DNA of 64,000 bases from Candidatus Nanopelagicales bacterium (lineage in GTDB: Bacteria > Actinomycetota > Actinomycetes > S36-B12), in NCBI GenBank assembly GCA_030836325.1, contig JAURQC010000010.1, positions 7,241 to 71,240 on the forward strand. The letters run 5' to 3'. Shown here piece by piece: positions 44,280-53,850 of this stretch (the stretch's first letter is position 1; every line of letters starts with the position of its first letter). A model generated the notes under the pieces. It had not been told where the DNA came from. It did not search any database and was given only the letters and a program-made list of their open reading frames with translations. The translations under genes and the position numbers were made by a program.

Positions 44280-46961
44280 ATGCCCGATTCCGAACGCTTG
44301 CTAGTGCTCGACGGGCACTCCCTGGCCTATCGCGCCTTTTACGCCTTGCCGGCGGAGAACTTCAGTACGACCACCGGTCAACCCACCAATGCGGTGTACG
44401 GCTTCACCTCAATGCTGGTGAATCTGCTGCGTGACGAGGGACCTACCCACGTAGCGGTGGCATTCGACGTCTCACGTAAGAGCTTTCGTACCGACAAGTT
44501 CCCGGAATACAAAGCCACTCGCTCAAAGTCGCCGGAGGAGTTCAAGGGCCAAGTCGAACTCATCAAGGAAGTGGTGCGCGCCCTGGGCATCACGCCCCTC
44601 GAGAGGGAAGGCTTCGAAGCAGACGACATCATCGCCACGCTCGCCACCCAGGCGGCTGGTGAGGGCATGTCCGTGGGCATCGTCAGTGGCGACCGGGACA
44701 CCTTTCAACTCGTAGACGACAAAACGACGGTTCTGTACCCGCGCAAGGGTGTCTCTGACCTGGCGCGAATGACACCCGAGGCGATTGAAGAGAAGTACGG
44801 ACTCACCCCCGTTCAGTACCCAGATTTCGCAGCGCTGCGGGGTGACCCCAGCGACAATCTGCCCGGAATTCCAGGGGTGGGGGAGAAGACCGCGGTCAAG
44901 TGGCTAAACGCCTTCGGCAACCTCGCCGGCCTGATCGATCATGCGGACGAAGTCGGTGGGAAGGTCGGTGCTGCGCTCCGCGATGCAGTTCCTCAGGTAC
45001 TCGTTAATCGAGAACTGACCGAACTGATCCGGGACGTTCCTCTCGATACGGGCGTCAAGGCCCTCGCGTGGACGACTTGGTCTCGTGATGAGCTGGGGGA
45101 ACTGTTCGACGGACTGCAATTCACGGCTCTGCGCTCACGGGTCGATGCCCTCCCGCATGGCACCGGGGGAGACGTCTCGTCAGCAGTGGGGACTCAGGTC
45201 GGTGCGAAGGTGCTACCCGTAGAGGTCCGCGAAGCTGGATCGGTGGCGGAAGTGCTCGCCGGGATCAATTCCGCGGCTGTGGCCTTTCGTGGATCGTGGG
45301 CGGCAGGGCGAGGAGAGATCGACGCCATTGCGGTCTGCGCTAACGACGTGGTCACAGTTGTACCCGTCCAGACGAAGGCGGACCGCGATGCCCTTCTCGC
45401 ATGGCTATCAAACGGCTCGATCGCCAAGAAGATCCACGACATCAAGGGACCGAATCTCGCGGTGCTCACCGACACCGCGGGCAATGACGTGATCGCGGGC
45501 GTCTCCATGGACACCGCGCTAGCTTCCTACCTCGATGCCCCCGGCGCGCGCTCATATTCACTCGAGGACGTGGCATCGCGGCTCTTGGGTCGGACCTTAG
45601 ATTCCGACGACGACGCGGACGGCCAACTCGCCCTCGGTGGAGACGAGCAAGAAGAGCTGCGCGCTTTGGGTGCTCAGGCCCAAGCGGTGTCGGAGATCGC
45701 AGATGTCGTGCAAAGGCGCCTTGTGGACGAAGGCATTGAGTCCCTTCTGGGGGACATGGAGATCCCGCTCGCAGGGCTCCTGGCGCGAATGGAATACGCG
45801 GGGATCGCGGTGGACCGCAGCCGACTTCAAGGGCTTTCGGATGAGTTCGGTGCATCGATGAAGGCTGCGGAAGACCAGGCGCATCGGATCGTCGGTCGCT
45901 CGTTCAACCTGGGTTCACCGAAGCAACTCCAAGAGATCTTGTTCGTCGACCGTGGGTTACCCAAGACCAAGAAGATCAAAACTGGATACACGACCGACGC
46001 CGAGGCACTTCAAAACCTGTACTCGACCACCGAGGATCCGGTTCTCGAACAGTTACTCGCCTGGCGCGACGTTTCCAAGTTGCGCCAGACGGTCGAGGGT
46101 CTGCTTCCACTTGCCGATGACGACGGCCGAATCCATACGACGTTTCGGCAGACCGCTGCCGCAACCGGCCGGCTGTCGTCTTCAGATCCCAATCTGCAAA
46201 ACATCCCCATCCGTACCGAGGCGGGGCGGCGGATTCGAAGTTGTTTCGTGGTTGGTGCGGGATTCGAATCACTTATGACGGCGGACTACAGCCAGATCGA
46301 AATGCGCATCATGGCCCATGCGTCTGCTGACGAAGGACTCATCGAGGCGTTCAGTGAAGGCGAGGATCTGCACAGCTCCGTTGCGGCCAAGGTTTTCGGG
46401 GTCAAGGAAGCCGACGTCGATCCCGAGATGCGTCGCCGCATCAAAGCGATGAGTTACGGACTGGCCTACGGCCTGTCGGCCTACGGACTCTCCCAGCAGC
46501 TGCGTATCTCACCGGCGGAAGCCCAGGGATTGATGGACGAGTACTTCACCCGTTTCGGCGGGGTTCGCGACTATCTGGGCGGGGTAGTGGACGAGGCCCG
46601 CAAGCGCGGGTACACCGAGACGATGTTCGGCCGCCGTCGGTACCTGCCCGATTTGAACCACGACAACCGCCAGCGCCGGGAGATGGCCGAGCGCATGGCC
46701 CTGAATGCTCCTATCCAAGGGACCGCGGCGGACATCGTGAAGGTCGCCATGTTGGGGGTGCAGCGGGCGATGCGCGAGCAGGGTCTGGCCTCTCGGACGC
46801 TTCTTCAGGTCCACGACGAGCTCGTCTTGGAGGTGGCGCCGGGGGAGGCTGAGCAACTCGAGGGCCTGGTTCGCAGCGAGATGGGCAACGCCGCCAACCT
46901 GCGCGTTCCACTCGACGTTTCGGTGGGTCTTGGAACCGATTGGCAGTCAGCCGGGCACTAG
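44280..46961 (+). CDS. polA: DNA polymerase I
   Basis: Repair and Okazaki-fragment polymerase of 893 residues. The N-terminal 5'-3' exonuclease (residues 1-300) has LLVLDGHSLAYRAFYAL, VAVAFDVSRKSFRTDKFPEYKATR, VSGDRDTFQLV and LRGDPSDNLPGIPGVGEKTA. The middle domain lacks clear proofreading motifs, as in other actinobacterial Pol I. The polymerase has motif A TADYSQIEMRIMAH, O-helix RRRIKAMSYGLAYG, and motif C LLQVHDELVLE. The O-helix has Tyr (residue 726) where E. coli and Taq have Phe. It is the expected gap-filling partner of the uvr genes nearby. Confidence 0.97.
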   Translation: MPDSERLLVLDGHSLAYRAFYALPAENFSTTTGQPTNAVYGFTSMLVNLLRDEGPTHVAVAFDVSRKSFRTDKFPEYKATRSKSPEEFKGQVELIKEVVRALGITPLEREGFEADDIIATLATQAAGEGMSVGIVSGDRDTFQLVDDKTTVLYPRKGVSDLARMTPEAIEEKYGLTPVQYPDFAALRGDPSDNLPGIPGVGEKTAVKWLNAFGNLAGLIDHADEVGGKVGAALRDAVPQVLVNRELTELIRDVPLDTGVKALAWTTWSRDELGELFDGLQFTALRSRVDALPHGTGGDVSSAVGTQVGAKVLPVEVREAGSVAEVLAGINSAAVAFRGSWAAGRGEIDAIAVCANDVVTVVPVQTKADRDALLAWLSNGSIAKKIHDIKGPNLAVLTDTAGNDVIAGVSMDTALASYLDAPGARSYSLEDVASRLLGRTLDSDDDADGQLALGGDEQEELRALGAQAQAVSEIADVVQRRLVDEGIESLLGDMEIPLAGLLARMEYAGIAVDRSRLQGLSDEFGASMKAAEDQAHRIVGRSFNLGSPKQLQEILFVDRGLPKTKKIKTGYTTDAEALQNLYSTTEDPVLEQLLAWRDVSKLRQTVEGLLPLADDDGRIHTTFRQTAAATGRLSSSDPNLQNIPIRTEAGRRIRSCFVVGAGFESLMTADYSQIEMRIMAHASADEGLIEAFSEGEDLHSSVAAKVFGVKEADVDPEMRRRIKAMSYGLAYGLSAYGLSQQLRISPAEAQGLMDEYFTRFGGVRDYLGGVVDEARKRGYTETMFGRRRYLPDLNHDNRQRREMAERMALNAPIQGTAADIVKVAMLGVQRAMREQGLASRTLLQVHDELVLEVAPGEAEQLEGLVRSEMGNAANLRVPLDVSVGLGTDWQSAGH

Positions 46962-47078
46962 TTCGAAGTGGTTCGCCGGCAACTGCCACCCGCGGGCGGC
47001 GGGGATCGACGCCTGCCGTAACCTTGGGGGGCCCAGCGACCGCTGGATACGCCTACTCAGTATCGGATTTCCCCCTAC

Positions 47079-48545
47079 ATGACTGTTCCTACGACCACCA
47101 CGACCACATCGACTCCCGCCCAGGTTGCCGTAAACGACATCGGCTCGGCGGAAGATTTCCTCGCAGCAATCGATGCGACCATCAAGTACTTCAACGACGG
47201 AGACATCGTTGAAGGCACCATCGTCAAGGTTGACCGCGACGAAGTCCTGCTGGACATCGGCTACAAGACCGAGGGTGTCATTCCCTCCCGCGAACTTTCC
47301 ATCAAGCACGATGTCGATCCCAGTGAGGTCGTCGGTGTCGGTGACTCCGTTGAGGCCCTGGTTCTCCAGAAGGAGGACAAGGAAGGTCGTCTGATCCTGT
47401 CCAAGAAGCGCGCCCAGTACGAGCGCGCTTGGGGCACGATCGAGAAGGTCAAGGACGAGGACGGTGTCGTCGAGGGCCAGGTCATCGAGGTTGTCAAGGG
47501 CGGTCTCATTCTGGACATCGGTCTCCGGGGCTTCCTTCCGGCGTCTCTCGTGGAAATGCGTCGCGTGCGTGATCTCCAGCCGTACGTCGGCAAGACCCTT
47601 GAGGCCAAGATCATCGAGCTCGATAAGAACCGCAACAACGTGGTTCTATCGCGCCGTGCGTGGCTTGAGCAGACACAGTCCGAAGTCCGTCAGACATTTC
47701 TCACTCAGTTGCAGAAGGGTCAGATCCGCTCTGGCGTCGTCTCCAGCATCGTCAACTTCGGTGCGTTCGTTGACCTTGGCGGCGTCGATGGTCTGGTACA
47801 CGTCTCGGAACTGTCCTGGAAGCACATCGATCACCCGTCCGAGGTCGTCGAGGTTGGCCAGGAAGTCACCGTCGAGGTGCTCGACGTCGATATGGATCGC
47901 GAACGTGTGTCCTTGTCGCTCAAGGCGACGCAGGAGGATCCGTGGCAGCACTTCGCTCGCACCCACCAGCTCAACCAGGTAGTGCCCGGCAAGGTCACAA
48001 AGCTTGTCCCGTTCGGTGCGTTCGTTCGCGTCGACGAGGGAATCGAAGGCTTGGTCCACATCTCCGAGCTGGCCGAGCGTCACATCGAACTGCCTGAGCA
48101 GATCGTGCAGGTCGGTGACGAGTTGTTCGTCAAGCTCATCGACATCGACCTTGAGCGTCGACGCATCTCGCTATCGCTGAAGCAGGCCAATGATTCTGGT
48201 GACACCCAGGGCTCGGAGGAGTTCGACCCGTACCTGTACGGCATGGCTCCAGCATTCGACGAGGCCGGAAAGTACATCGGCCCCGACGGCTTCGATCCCG
48301 AGACCGGCGAATGGAAGGCCGGCTTCGAGGACCAGCGAGCAGCCTGGGAGCAGGAGTACGCCGACGCGCACACCCGCTGGGAGGCGCACCGTAAGCAGAT
48401 GACCGAGGCTCAAGAGGCAGATCAGGCAGCGGCTGTAGAGACCGGAGATGCCACCAGCTACTCCTCCGACAGCGGAGACTCCGAAGGCTCGCTGGCGTCG
48501 GATGAGGCACTGCAGGCACTCCGCGACAAGCTCACCGGCGAGTAG
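47079..48545 (+). CDS. rpsA: 30S ribosomal protein S1
   Basis: A 488-residue protein with four S1 RNA-binding domains: GDIVEGTIVKVDRDEVLLDIGYKTEG, DGVVEGQVIEVVKGGLILDIGLRGFLP, GQIRSGVVSSIVNFGAFVDLGGVDGLVH and NQVVPGKVTKLVPFGAFVRVDEGIEGLVH. Four domains is the actinobacterial form (E. coli has six). The C-terminus is an acidic, Glu/Ser-rich tail. ATG 47079 has no clear Shine-Dalgarno sequence. TAACCT at 47019-47024 could give a leader of about 50 bases, a place where S1 might autoregulate. Confidence 0.95.
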   Translation: MTVPTTTTTTSTPAQVAVNDIGSAEDFLAAIDATIKYFNDGDIVEGTIVKVDRDEVLLDIGYKTEGVIPSRELSIKHDVDPSEVVGVGDSVEALVLQKEDKEGRLILSKKRAQYERAWGTIEKVKDEDGVVEGQVIEVVKGGLILDIGLRGFLPASLVEMRRVRDLQPYVGKTLEAKIIELDKNRNNVVLSRRAWLEQTQSEVRQTFLTQLQKGQIRSGVVSSIVNFGAFVDLGGVDGLVHVSELSWKHIDHPSEVVEVGQEVTVEVLDVDMDRERVSLSLKATQEDPWQHFARTHQLNQVVPGKVTKLVPFGAFVRVDEGIEGLVHISELAERHIELPEQIVQVGDELFVKLIDIDLERRRISLSLKQANDSGDTQGSEEFDPYLYGMAPAFDEAGKYIGPDGFDPETGEWKAGFEDQRAAWEQEYADAHTRWEAHRKQMTEAQEADQAAAVETGDATSYSSDSGDSEGSLASDEALQALRDKLTGE

Positions 48546-48560
48546 CAAGAGCCGACCACG

Positions 48561-49145
48561 GTGCGCGTCGGGCTGACGGGTGGCATCGGTTCAGGCAAAT
48601 CCACTGTTGCGACGATGCTGGCCCTCAAGGGGGCCAGCATCGTCGACGCTGATGACATTGCCCGTCGCGTAGTAGAGCCGGGCAGTCCGGTGCTGGCGCG
48701 CCTGGCGGAAGAGTTCGGTGCAGACATCGTCCGAGATGACGGTTCACTGGATCGCGCGCTCTTGGCATCGCGGGCATTCGTAGACGAACGCTCCACGCGC
48801 CATCTGAACGAGATCACCCATCCGCCTATCCGCGAACTAGCTGAGGCGGAGATTTCCTCAGCAGAGGATGTCTCGCCGGTGGTTGTCTACGAGATGCCCT
48901 TGCTGGTGGAGACAGGTCAGGTATCTCTCGTCGATGCAGTGGTGGTCGTGGACGTTCCAGAGTGGGTGCAGGTCGAACGTGCTCTCGCGCGGGGCATGTC
49001 CGAAGACGATGTGCGTCAGCGCATGGAGCGTCAGGCCTCGCGCGCCGAGCGTCTCGCGGCAGCCGATGCAGTAGTTGACAACACCGGGAACGTGAGCCAC
49101 ACGCAATCGCAAGTGGACTCGCTGTGGAATGAGTGGACGTCATGA
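48561..49145 (+). CDS. coaE: dephospho-CoA kinase
   Basis: Last step of coenzyme A synthesis. The 194-residue protein has P-loop [18 protein letters not shown] at residues 4-21, [30 protein letters not shown], and [34 protein letters not shown]. Some actinobacteria (for example Mycobacterium) carry a long C-terminal UPF0157 fusion; this one does not. GTG 48561 follows rpsA by 15 bases, and the stop overlaps the uvrB ATG (ATGA). Confidence 0.94.
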   Translation: MRVGLTGGIGSGKSTVATMLALKGASIVDADDIARRVVEPGSPVLARLAEEFGADIVRDDGSLDRALLASRAFVDERSTRHLNEITHPPIRELAEAEISSAEDVSPVVVYEMPLLVETGQVSLVDAVVVVDVPEWVQVERALARGMSEDDVRQRMERQASRAERLAAADAVVDNTGNVSHTQSQVDSLWNEWTS

Positions 49146-51214
49146 CCCGACCCGTGACAGATCTTCAACGCACCGTTGCCCCATTTGAAGTCGTCTCGGA
49201 TTACGTGCCAGCTGGTGATCAGCCCCAGGCCATCGAGGAAATTGCCCGCCGCATCGAAGCGGGGGAGGGCAATGTCGTCCTTCTGGGTGCAACCGGCACC
49301 GGCAAGTCCGCAACGACAGCGTGGCTGGTGGAGCGCCTACAGCGGCCGACGTTGGTGATGGCACCCAACAAAACCTTGGCAGCGCAATTGGCCACGGAGT
49401 TTCGGGAACTGCTGCCCAACAACGCCGTCGAGTACTTCGTGTCCTACTACGACTACTACCAACCCGAGGCCTACGTCCCGCAAACCGATACGTATATCGA
49501 GAAGGACTCCTCCATCAATGACGAGGTTGAGCGATTGCGTCACTCGGCCACAAATTCGCTGTTGACCCGTCGTGACGTGCTTGTTGTGGCGTCGGTGTCG
49601 GCCATCTACGGTCTGGGTACCCCGCAGGAGTACGTCGACCGAATGGTTCGTCTGCGGGTGGGCGAGGAGATCGAACGCGACTCACTGTTGCGGAACTTTG
49701 TCGATATCCAATACACGCGCAATGACATCGCGTTTGAACGTGGAACCTTTCGAGTACGGGGGGACACGGTGGAAGTGTTCCCGATGTACGAGGAGCACCC
49801 GGTTCGCATCGAGATGTTCGGTGACGAAATCGAGCGGCTCATGACACTCCACCCGATCACCGGTGAAATCCTCACTGAAGATCAAGAGATCTACGTATTT
49901 CCCGCCACCCACTACGTAGCAGGTCCTGAGCGAATGGAGCGAGCGATACAGGGGATCGAGACCGAACTCCAGGAACGTCTTGCCGAACTGGACAACCAGG
50001 GAAAGCAACTCGAGGCGCAGCGACTTCGAATGAGGACCAGCTACGACATTGAGATGATGCGTCAGGTCGGAACCTGTTCAGGCATAGAAAATTACTCACG
50101 ACACATTGATGGGCGTCCACCTGGTTCGGCACCCAACTGCCTGTTGGATTACTTCCCCGACGACTTTCTGTTGGTAATCGACGAATCGCACGTGACGGTG
50201 CCGCAGATTGGTGCGATGTACGAAGGCGACACTTCCCGCAAACGCACACTCGTCGAGCACGGGTTCCGCTTGCCTTCGGCCATGGACAATCGCCCACTAA
50301 CGTGGGCTGAATTCGTTGAGCGCATCGGACAGACGGTGTATCTGTCGGCAACTCCGGGGCCGTACGAACTGGGCAAGGTGGAGGGGGACGTCGTTGAGCA
50401 GGTCATCCGTCCCACCGGACTGGTCGATCCAGAAATCGTCGTCAAGCCGACGGAAGGTCAGATCGACGACCTAATGCACGAAGTTAGAACTCGCGCTGAA
50501 CGCGGTGAGCGGTCGCTTGTCACCACACTGACCAAGCGAATGGCCGAAGACCTCACTGACTACCTCGGAGAGCACGGTATCCGCGTGCAGTATCTGCACT
50601 CGGAGGTGGACACGCTCCGCCGAGTGGAGCTGCTCCGCGAACTGCGCGCCGGAGTTTTCGATGTTCTGGTTGGAATCAACCTGCTTCGTGAAGGCCTTGA
50701 TCTTCCGGAAGTTTCACTCGTTGCAATCCTGGATGCCGACAAGGAAGGATTCCTGCGCTCCGAGACATCGTTGATTCAGACAATTGGGCGCGCGGCACGA
50801 AACGTCTCGGGCCAGGTGCACATGTACGCAGACTCCATAACCGCCTCGATGGAGCATGCGATCGATGAAACAAACCGTCGTCGAGCTAAGCAGGTTGCTT
50901 TCAACACCGAGCACGGCATCGACCCTCAGCCCCTGCGTAAGCGGATAGCCGACATCACCGATCTGCTGGTGCGTGAGGAAGAGGACACCCGGGAGTTAAT
51001 TGGATCCACCGGGGCCTCAGGAACCGCAACGCCTGTACCGACCCGGCGTACTGCGTCGATGGCCGAGGGCGAATTAGCGCAGTTGATTGAGCAGTTGACC
51101 AACCAGATGCACCAGGCAGCTGCCGATCTGCAATTCGAGCTCGCGGCCCGACTACGAGACGAAGTAGCCGAACTCAAGAGTGAACTGCGCTCCATGCGCG
51201 AAGCCATGGGCTGA
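49142..51214 (+). CDS. uvrB: excinuclease ABC subunit B
   Basis: Central damage-verifying helicase-like subunit of nucleotide excision repair. The 690-residue protein has Walker [16 protein letters not shown], the DNA-gripping beta-hairpin [20 protein letters not shown], helicase motifs including [13 protein letters not shown] and [63 protein letters not shown], and a C-terminal UVR motif for UvrC. ATG 49142 is chosen for its ATGA overlap with coaE; GTG 49133 is possible. Confidence 0.97.
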   Translation: MTRPVTDLQRTVAPFEVVSDYVPAGDQPQAIEEIARRIEAGEGNVVLLGATGTGKSATTAWLVERLQRPTLVMAPNKTLAAQLATEFRELLPNNAVEYFVSYYDYYQPEAYVPQTDTYIEKDSSINDEVERLRHSATNSLLTRRDVLVVASVSAIYGLGTPQEYVDRMVRLRVGEEIERDSLLRNFVDIQYTRNDIAFERGTFRVRGDTVEVFPMYEEHPVRIEMFGDEIERLMTLHPITGEILTEDQEIYVFPATHYVAGPERMERAIQGIETELQERLAELDNQGKQLEAQRLRMRTSYDIEMMRQVGTCSGIENYSRHIDGRPPGSAPNCLLDYFPDDFLLVIDESHVTVPQIGAMYEGDTSRKRTLVEHGFRLPSAMDNRPLTWAEFVERIGQTVYLSATPGPYELGKVEGDVVEQVIRPTGLVDPEIVVKPTEGQIDDLMHEVRTRAERGERSLVTTLTKRMAEDLTDYLGEHGIRVQYLHSEVDTLRRVELLRELRAGVFDVLVGINLLREGLDLPEVSLVAILDADKEGFLRSETSLIQTIGRAARNVSGQVHMYADSITASMEHAIDETNRRRAKQVAFNTEHGIDPQPLRKRIADITDLLVREEEDTRELIGSTGASGTATPVPTRRTASMAEGELAQLIEQLTNQMHQAAADLQFELAARLRDEVAELKSELRSMREAMG

Positions 51215-51233
51215 TTGCTCTTCCGCTACCGCC

Positions 51234-51239
51234 TAGGCT
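51234..51239 (+). promoter_or_regulatory. -10-like TAGGCT placed for leaderless transcription of terC
   Basis: TAGGCT is followed by exactly 6 bases (CAGCGG) and GTG 51246. The 31-base gap after uvrB shows no Shine-Dalgarno sequence. Confidence 0.5.
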
Positions 51240-51245
51240 CAGCGG

Positions 51246-52241
51246 GTGGACACCTCGTTGACCGTATGGGCCGTAACCATCGGCGTCATCCTCTTGCTGA
51301 TCGTCGTCGACTTTTTCACGGTGAGTCGCAAGCCCCACGACGTGATGTTCAAAGAGGCCATCTTCTGGAGCATCTTCTACATCAGCGTCGCAATCGCCTT
51401 CGGGGCCGTTATCTGGTGGTGGGCCGGTGCGGACTTTGGCACGCAGTACTACACCGCCTACTTGGTCGAGAAGTCGCTCAGTGTGGACAACATCTTTGTG
51501 TTCGTAATCATTCTCACTCAGTTTCGAACGCCATCAGTGCTGCACCAGCGTGTGCTTTTATTCGGAGTCCTTCTCGCGCTTATCTTCCGTGCCATCTTCA
51601 TCGCAATCGGAGCAGCGGCGATCTCCTTGTTTGCTTTCACTTTTGTACTGTTCGGTGCGCTGCTGCTGTGGACCGGAGTTCAACTTATGCGGCATCGCAA
51701 CGAGGATCCCGATCCGATGGACAACTTCATCATCCGCAATATTCGAAAGCGAGTGAAGTTTTCCGACGACTACGACGGTACCAAGCTCTTTACCAGGGTC
51801 AACGGCGCCAAAATGGCAACGCCATTGTTGTTGGTGATGGTTGCGATCGGTGGCACGGACCTGCTCTTCGCACTCGATTCGATCCCTGCAACCTTCGGTG
51901 TCACCCAGGAGCCGTTCCTGGTGTTCGCCGCAAATGCCTTCGCTTTATTGGGACTTCGGGCTCTGTACTTCTTGGTGAAGGGGCTACTGGACAAACTCGT
52001 CTATCTTTCAGCGGGATTGGCCGTTATTCTTATCTTCATCGGGTTCAAGTTGATCCTCACGTACTTCCACGAGGTCTTCCCAGACACCGTGCCAAAGATC
52101 GACACCATTTGGTCGCTTGTGATCATCGCCCTTGTGTTGGTTGTCGTGACGATTGCGTCGTGGATTAAGACCCGGAAGGATCCTGATGCGATCGCTCATG
52201 CCGGTCGACTGACCGATCCGCGGGAGGACGAGGAGCAGTAG
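51246..52241 (+). CDS. TerC/Alx-family integral membrane protein
   Basis: A 331-residue protein with about nine hydrophobic segments. TerC family motifs are clear: LVEKSLSVDNIFVFVIIL near residue 80 and GGTDLLFALDSIPATFGVTQEPFLVFAANAFALLGLRALYF near residue 210, both with membrane-embedded acidic residues. Alx/TerC proteins are linked to manganese export and to metallation of secreted proteins. No mntP-type yybP riboswitch is visible upstream because the gap is only 31 bases. The 3' end overlaps the ion-channel gene on the opposite strand by 77 bases. Confidence 0.9.
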   Translation: MDTSLTVWAVTIGVILLLIVVDFFTVSRKPHDVMFKEAIFWSIFYISVAIAFGAVIWWWAGADFGTQYYTAYLVEKSLSVDNIFVFVIILTQFRTPSVLHQRVLLFGVLLALIFRAIFIAIGAAAISLFAFTFVLFGALLLWTGVQLMRHRNEDPDPMDNFIIRNIRKRVKFSDDYDGTKLFTRVNGAKMATPLLLVMVAIGGTDLLFALDSIPATFGVTQEPFLVFAANAFALLGLRALYFLVKGLLDKLVYLSAGLAVILIFIGFKLILTYFHEVFPDTVPKIDTIWSLVIIALVLVVVTIASWIKTRKDPDAIAHAGRLTDPREDEEQ

Positions 52242-53100
52242 GCGGCGGGTCGGCGTGGAAGCCGGCCTGGGCCAGTGCCTGACGAAGCGCGGCGATCTCG
52301 GCCTTCAGTTCGATGATGTCTTCTTTGACCTCGCTTTGCCCCTGCTCTTGTTTGCCGCTCAAGCGCGTCACGACCGCTGATGCCACCGATGCACCGACCA
52401 GGCCGAGAAGAGAAATGCCGACAATCATCACGCCGACGGCGATGATGCGCCCGTTTGCGGTGACGGGTACGTAATCGCCGTATCCGACCGTGGCCATCGT
52501 GACGAGAGACCACCACACGGCGTCACCGAATGTCTCGATGCTGGCGTTCTTTGCGCCGCGCTCGGCGTTGAGAACGGCAAGCGCACTGATGTAGGTCAAG
52601 AACACGACGGCGATGACTACGGCTGTGGCGGTGCGTCCGAATCGCAATCGGCTTCCTCGACTGATGAGCCACTGTCCGGCCGTCAACACCCGGAGCACCC
52701 GCAGCACCCGGAAGGCTGGAACGGCCACCGCCAGGACGTCGATCGGGTGATGAACGAGGTAGGCGAAGTGCTTCGGCGCCAGGATCGTTCGAATGGTTAA
52801 ATCGACGATGAAAATGACCCAAATCACGTCCATCGCGGTGTTGAGGGTGGACATCTGAACACTCGTGAGATCGAGGTCGAGGACGTAGAAGGAGTACAGG
52901 ACCAGGTAAACGAGCGCCAGGATGACCATGACCAGGGCGGTCTTGGATTCGTATTTCACCAAGCGGGCCTCGGCGCGGACCTGGCGCGGGTCGTCCGGAT
53001 TGGCCTTGTGGACGGTGAGCCGGTCCCAGAACCTGTCCGCCCGGGATTCGGACTCCGTGGGAGTAGTCCCGGCCTTGGGTAGTGACGCAGGCGTAGACAC
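52165..53100 (-). CDS. voltage-sensor-type potassium channel
   Basis: A 311-residue protein. Segments S1-S4 lie at about residues 50-150, with a regularly charged S4 (FRVLRVLRVLTAGQWLISRGSRLRFG). The pore helix and selectivity filter TMATVGYGDYVPVT near residue 203 are canonical for K+ channels, followed by S6 and a C-terminal coiled coil (SEVKEDIIELKAEIAALRQALAQAG) that could assemble the tetramer. The tail (about the last 25 residues, PPPTAPRPPADRSVDRHERS) is encoded antisense to the end of terC. No RCK domain is present. GTG 53100 is supported by the promoter geometry upstream. Confidence 0.9.
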   Translation of the reverse strand: MSTPASLPKAGTTPTESESRADRFWDRLTVHKANPDDPRQVRAEARLVKYESKTALVMVILALVYLVLYSFYVLDLDLTSVQMSTLNTAMDVIWVIFIVDLTIRTILAPKHFAYLVHHPIDVLAVAVPAFRVLRVLRVLTAGQWLISRGSRLRFGRTATAVVIAVVFLTYISALAVLNAERGAKNASIETFGDAVWWSLVTMATVGYGDYVPVTANGRIIAVGVMIVGISLLGLVGASVASAVVTRLSGKQEQGQSEVKEDIIELKAEIAALRQALAQAGFHADPPPTAPRPPADRSVDRHERSHQDPSGS

Positions 53101-53106
53101 GCCGAC

Positions 53107-53138
53107 ACCTTATGAGGCGAGTTGGTGTCCTACCAACT
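53107..53138 (-). promoter_or_regulatory. ion-channel promoter with overlapping palindrome
   Basis: On the minus strand, -35-like TTGGTA (53131-53136), an 18-base spacer, -10-like TAAGGT (53107-53112) and 6 bases precede GTG 53100, so the transcript would be leaderless. AGTTGGT-GTCCT-ACCAACT (53120-53138) is a perfect 7-bp palindrome covering the -35 box, positioned like an operator or a terminator for the upstream MBL gene. Confidence 0.5.
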
Positions 53139-53140
53139 AG

Positions 53141-53791
53141 CTACCAGCCTCGTGCGCGCCATTCGTCGAGCTGCGGGCGTTCGTTACCGAGGATGGTGTC
53201 GTTGCCGTGGCCGGGATAAATCCAGGTTTCGTCATCGAAGCGATCGAAGATCTTGCTGGTGACGCCCCCGTGCAAAGCGTCGAAGTCCTCGGGAGACCAC
53301 GTTCGCCCAACTCCGCCTGGAAAGAGGCAGTCGCCAGTGAAGACGTGGTTGTGACCCGTGGGGTCGTCGTAGGTGAGTACGAGTGATCCAGGAGTGTGTC
53401 CTTCGAGGTGGATAGTTCCGAGCGCCACGTTACCCACGACGATTTCATCGCCCTCGTTCACGCGGTGCGTGATCGGAACATCGATGGCATCGGCATCGGC
53501 GTCGTGGGCGAAGACGGGGGCTCCGGTAGCAGCGACTACGTCGGCTAGGGCGCCCCAATGGTCCTTATGGCGATGGGTGGTGACGACCCCCACCACGCCA
53601 TCGGGACCGATGAGATCCAGTATTCGGTCGACTTCCGCGGCTGCATCGATCAGTAGCTGAGCCCCGGTGGCCGTGCAGCGAACGAGGTATGTGTTGTTGT
53701 CCATGGGGCCGACGGCGAGCTTGCTGATGGTCACGTTCGACAGTTCGCGAACGTCAGCCGCACCGCCTACGCTGACGTGTCCGGAGTACAT
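53141..53791 (-). CDS. MBL-fold metallohydrolase
   Basis: A metallo-beta-lactamase fold protein of 216 residues from the chosen start. It has the zinc motif THRHKDH (HxHxDH), a metal histidine in [11 protein letters not shown], an aspartate in [17 protein letters not shown], and YPGHGNDT at the C-terminus. It resembles glyoxalase II-like hydrolases; the substrate is unknown. I favour ATG 53791 because a TATGGT hexamer ends 7 bases before it; ATG 53803 would add four residues. It is divergent from uvrA, and a similar gene next to uvrA is common in actinobacteria. Confidence 0.85.
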   Translation of the reverse strand: MYSGHVSVGGAADVRELSNVTISKLAVGPMDNNTYLVRCTATGAQLLIDAAAEVDRILDLIGPDGVVGVVTTHRHKDHWGALADVVAATGAPVFAHDADADAIDVPITHRVNEGDEIVVGNVALGTIHLEGHTPGSLVLTYDDPTGHNHVFTGDCLFPGGVGRTWSPEDFDALHGGVTSKIFDRFDDETWIYPGHGNDTILGNERPQLDEWRARGW

Positions 53792-53798
53792 ATCCGGC

Positions 53799-53804
53799 AC
53801 CATA
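53799..53804 (-). promoter_or_regulatory. -10-like TATGGT placed for leaderless transcription of the MBL gene
   Basis: On the minus strand TATGGT ends 7 bases before ATG 53791. It includes the alternative ATG at 53803, so the two starts are mutually exclusive if this promoter is used. Confidence 0.38.
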
Positions 53805-53850
53805 GCGAGGCATCAGTGGGCATCCACCAGGCGCCGGGAGAGGGGCAGTA

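Noticed and set aside
46900..47078. Leader of rpsA as a riboswitch or structured element
   Set aside because: The sequence is GC-rich and can form local hairpins, but I cannot match any known aptamer or show conserved pairing.
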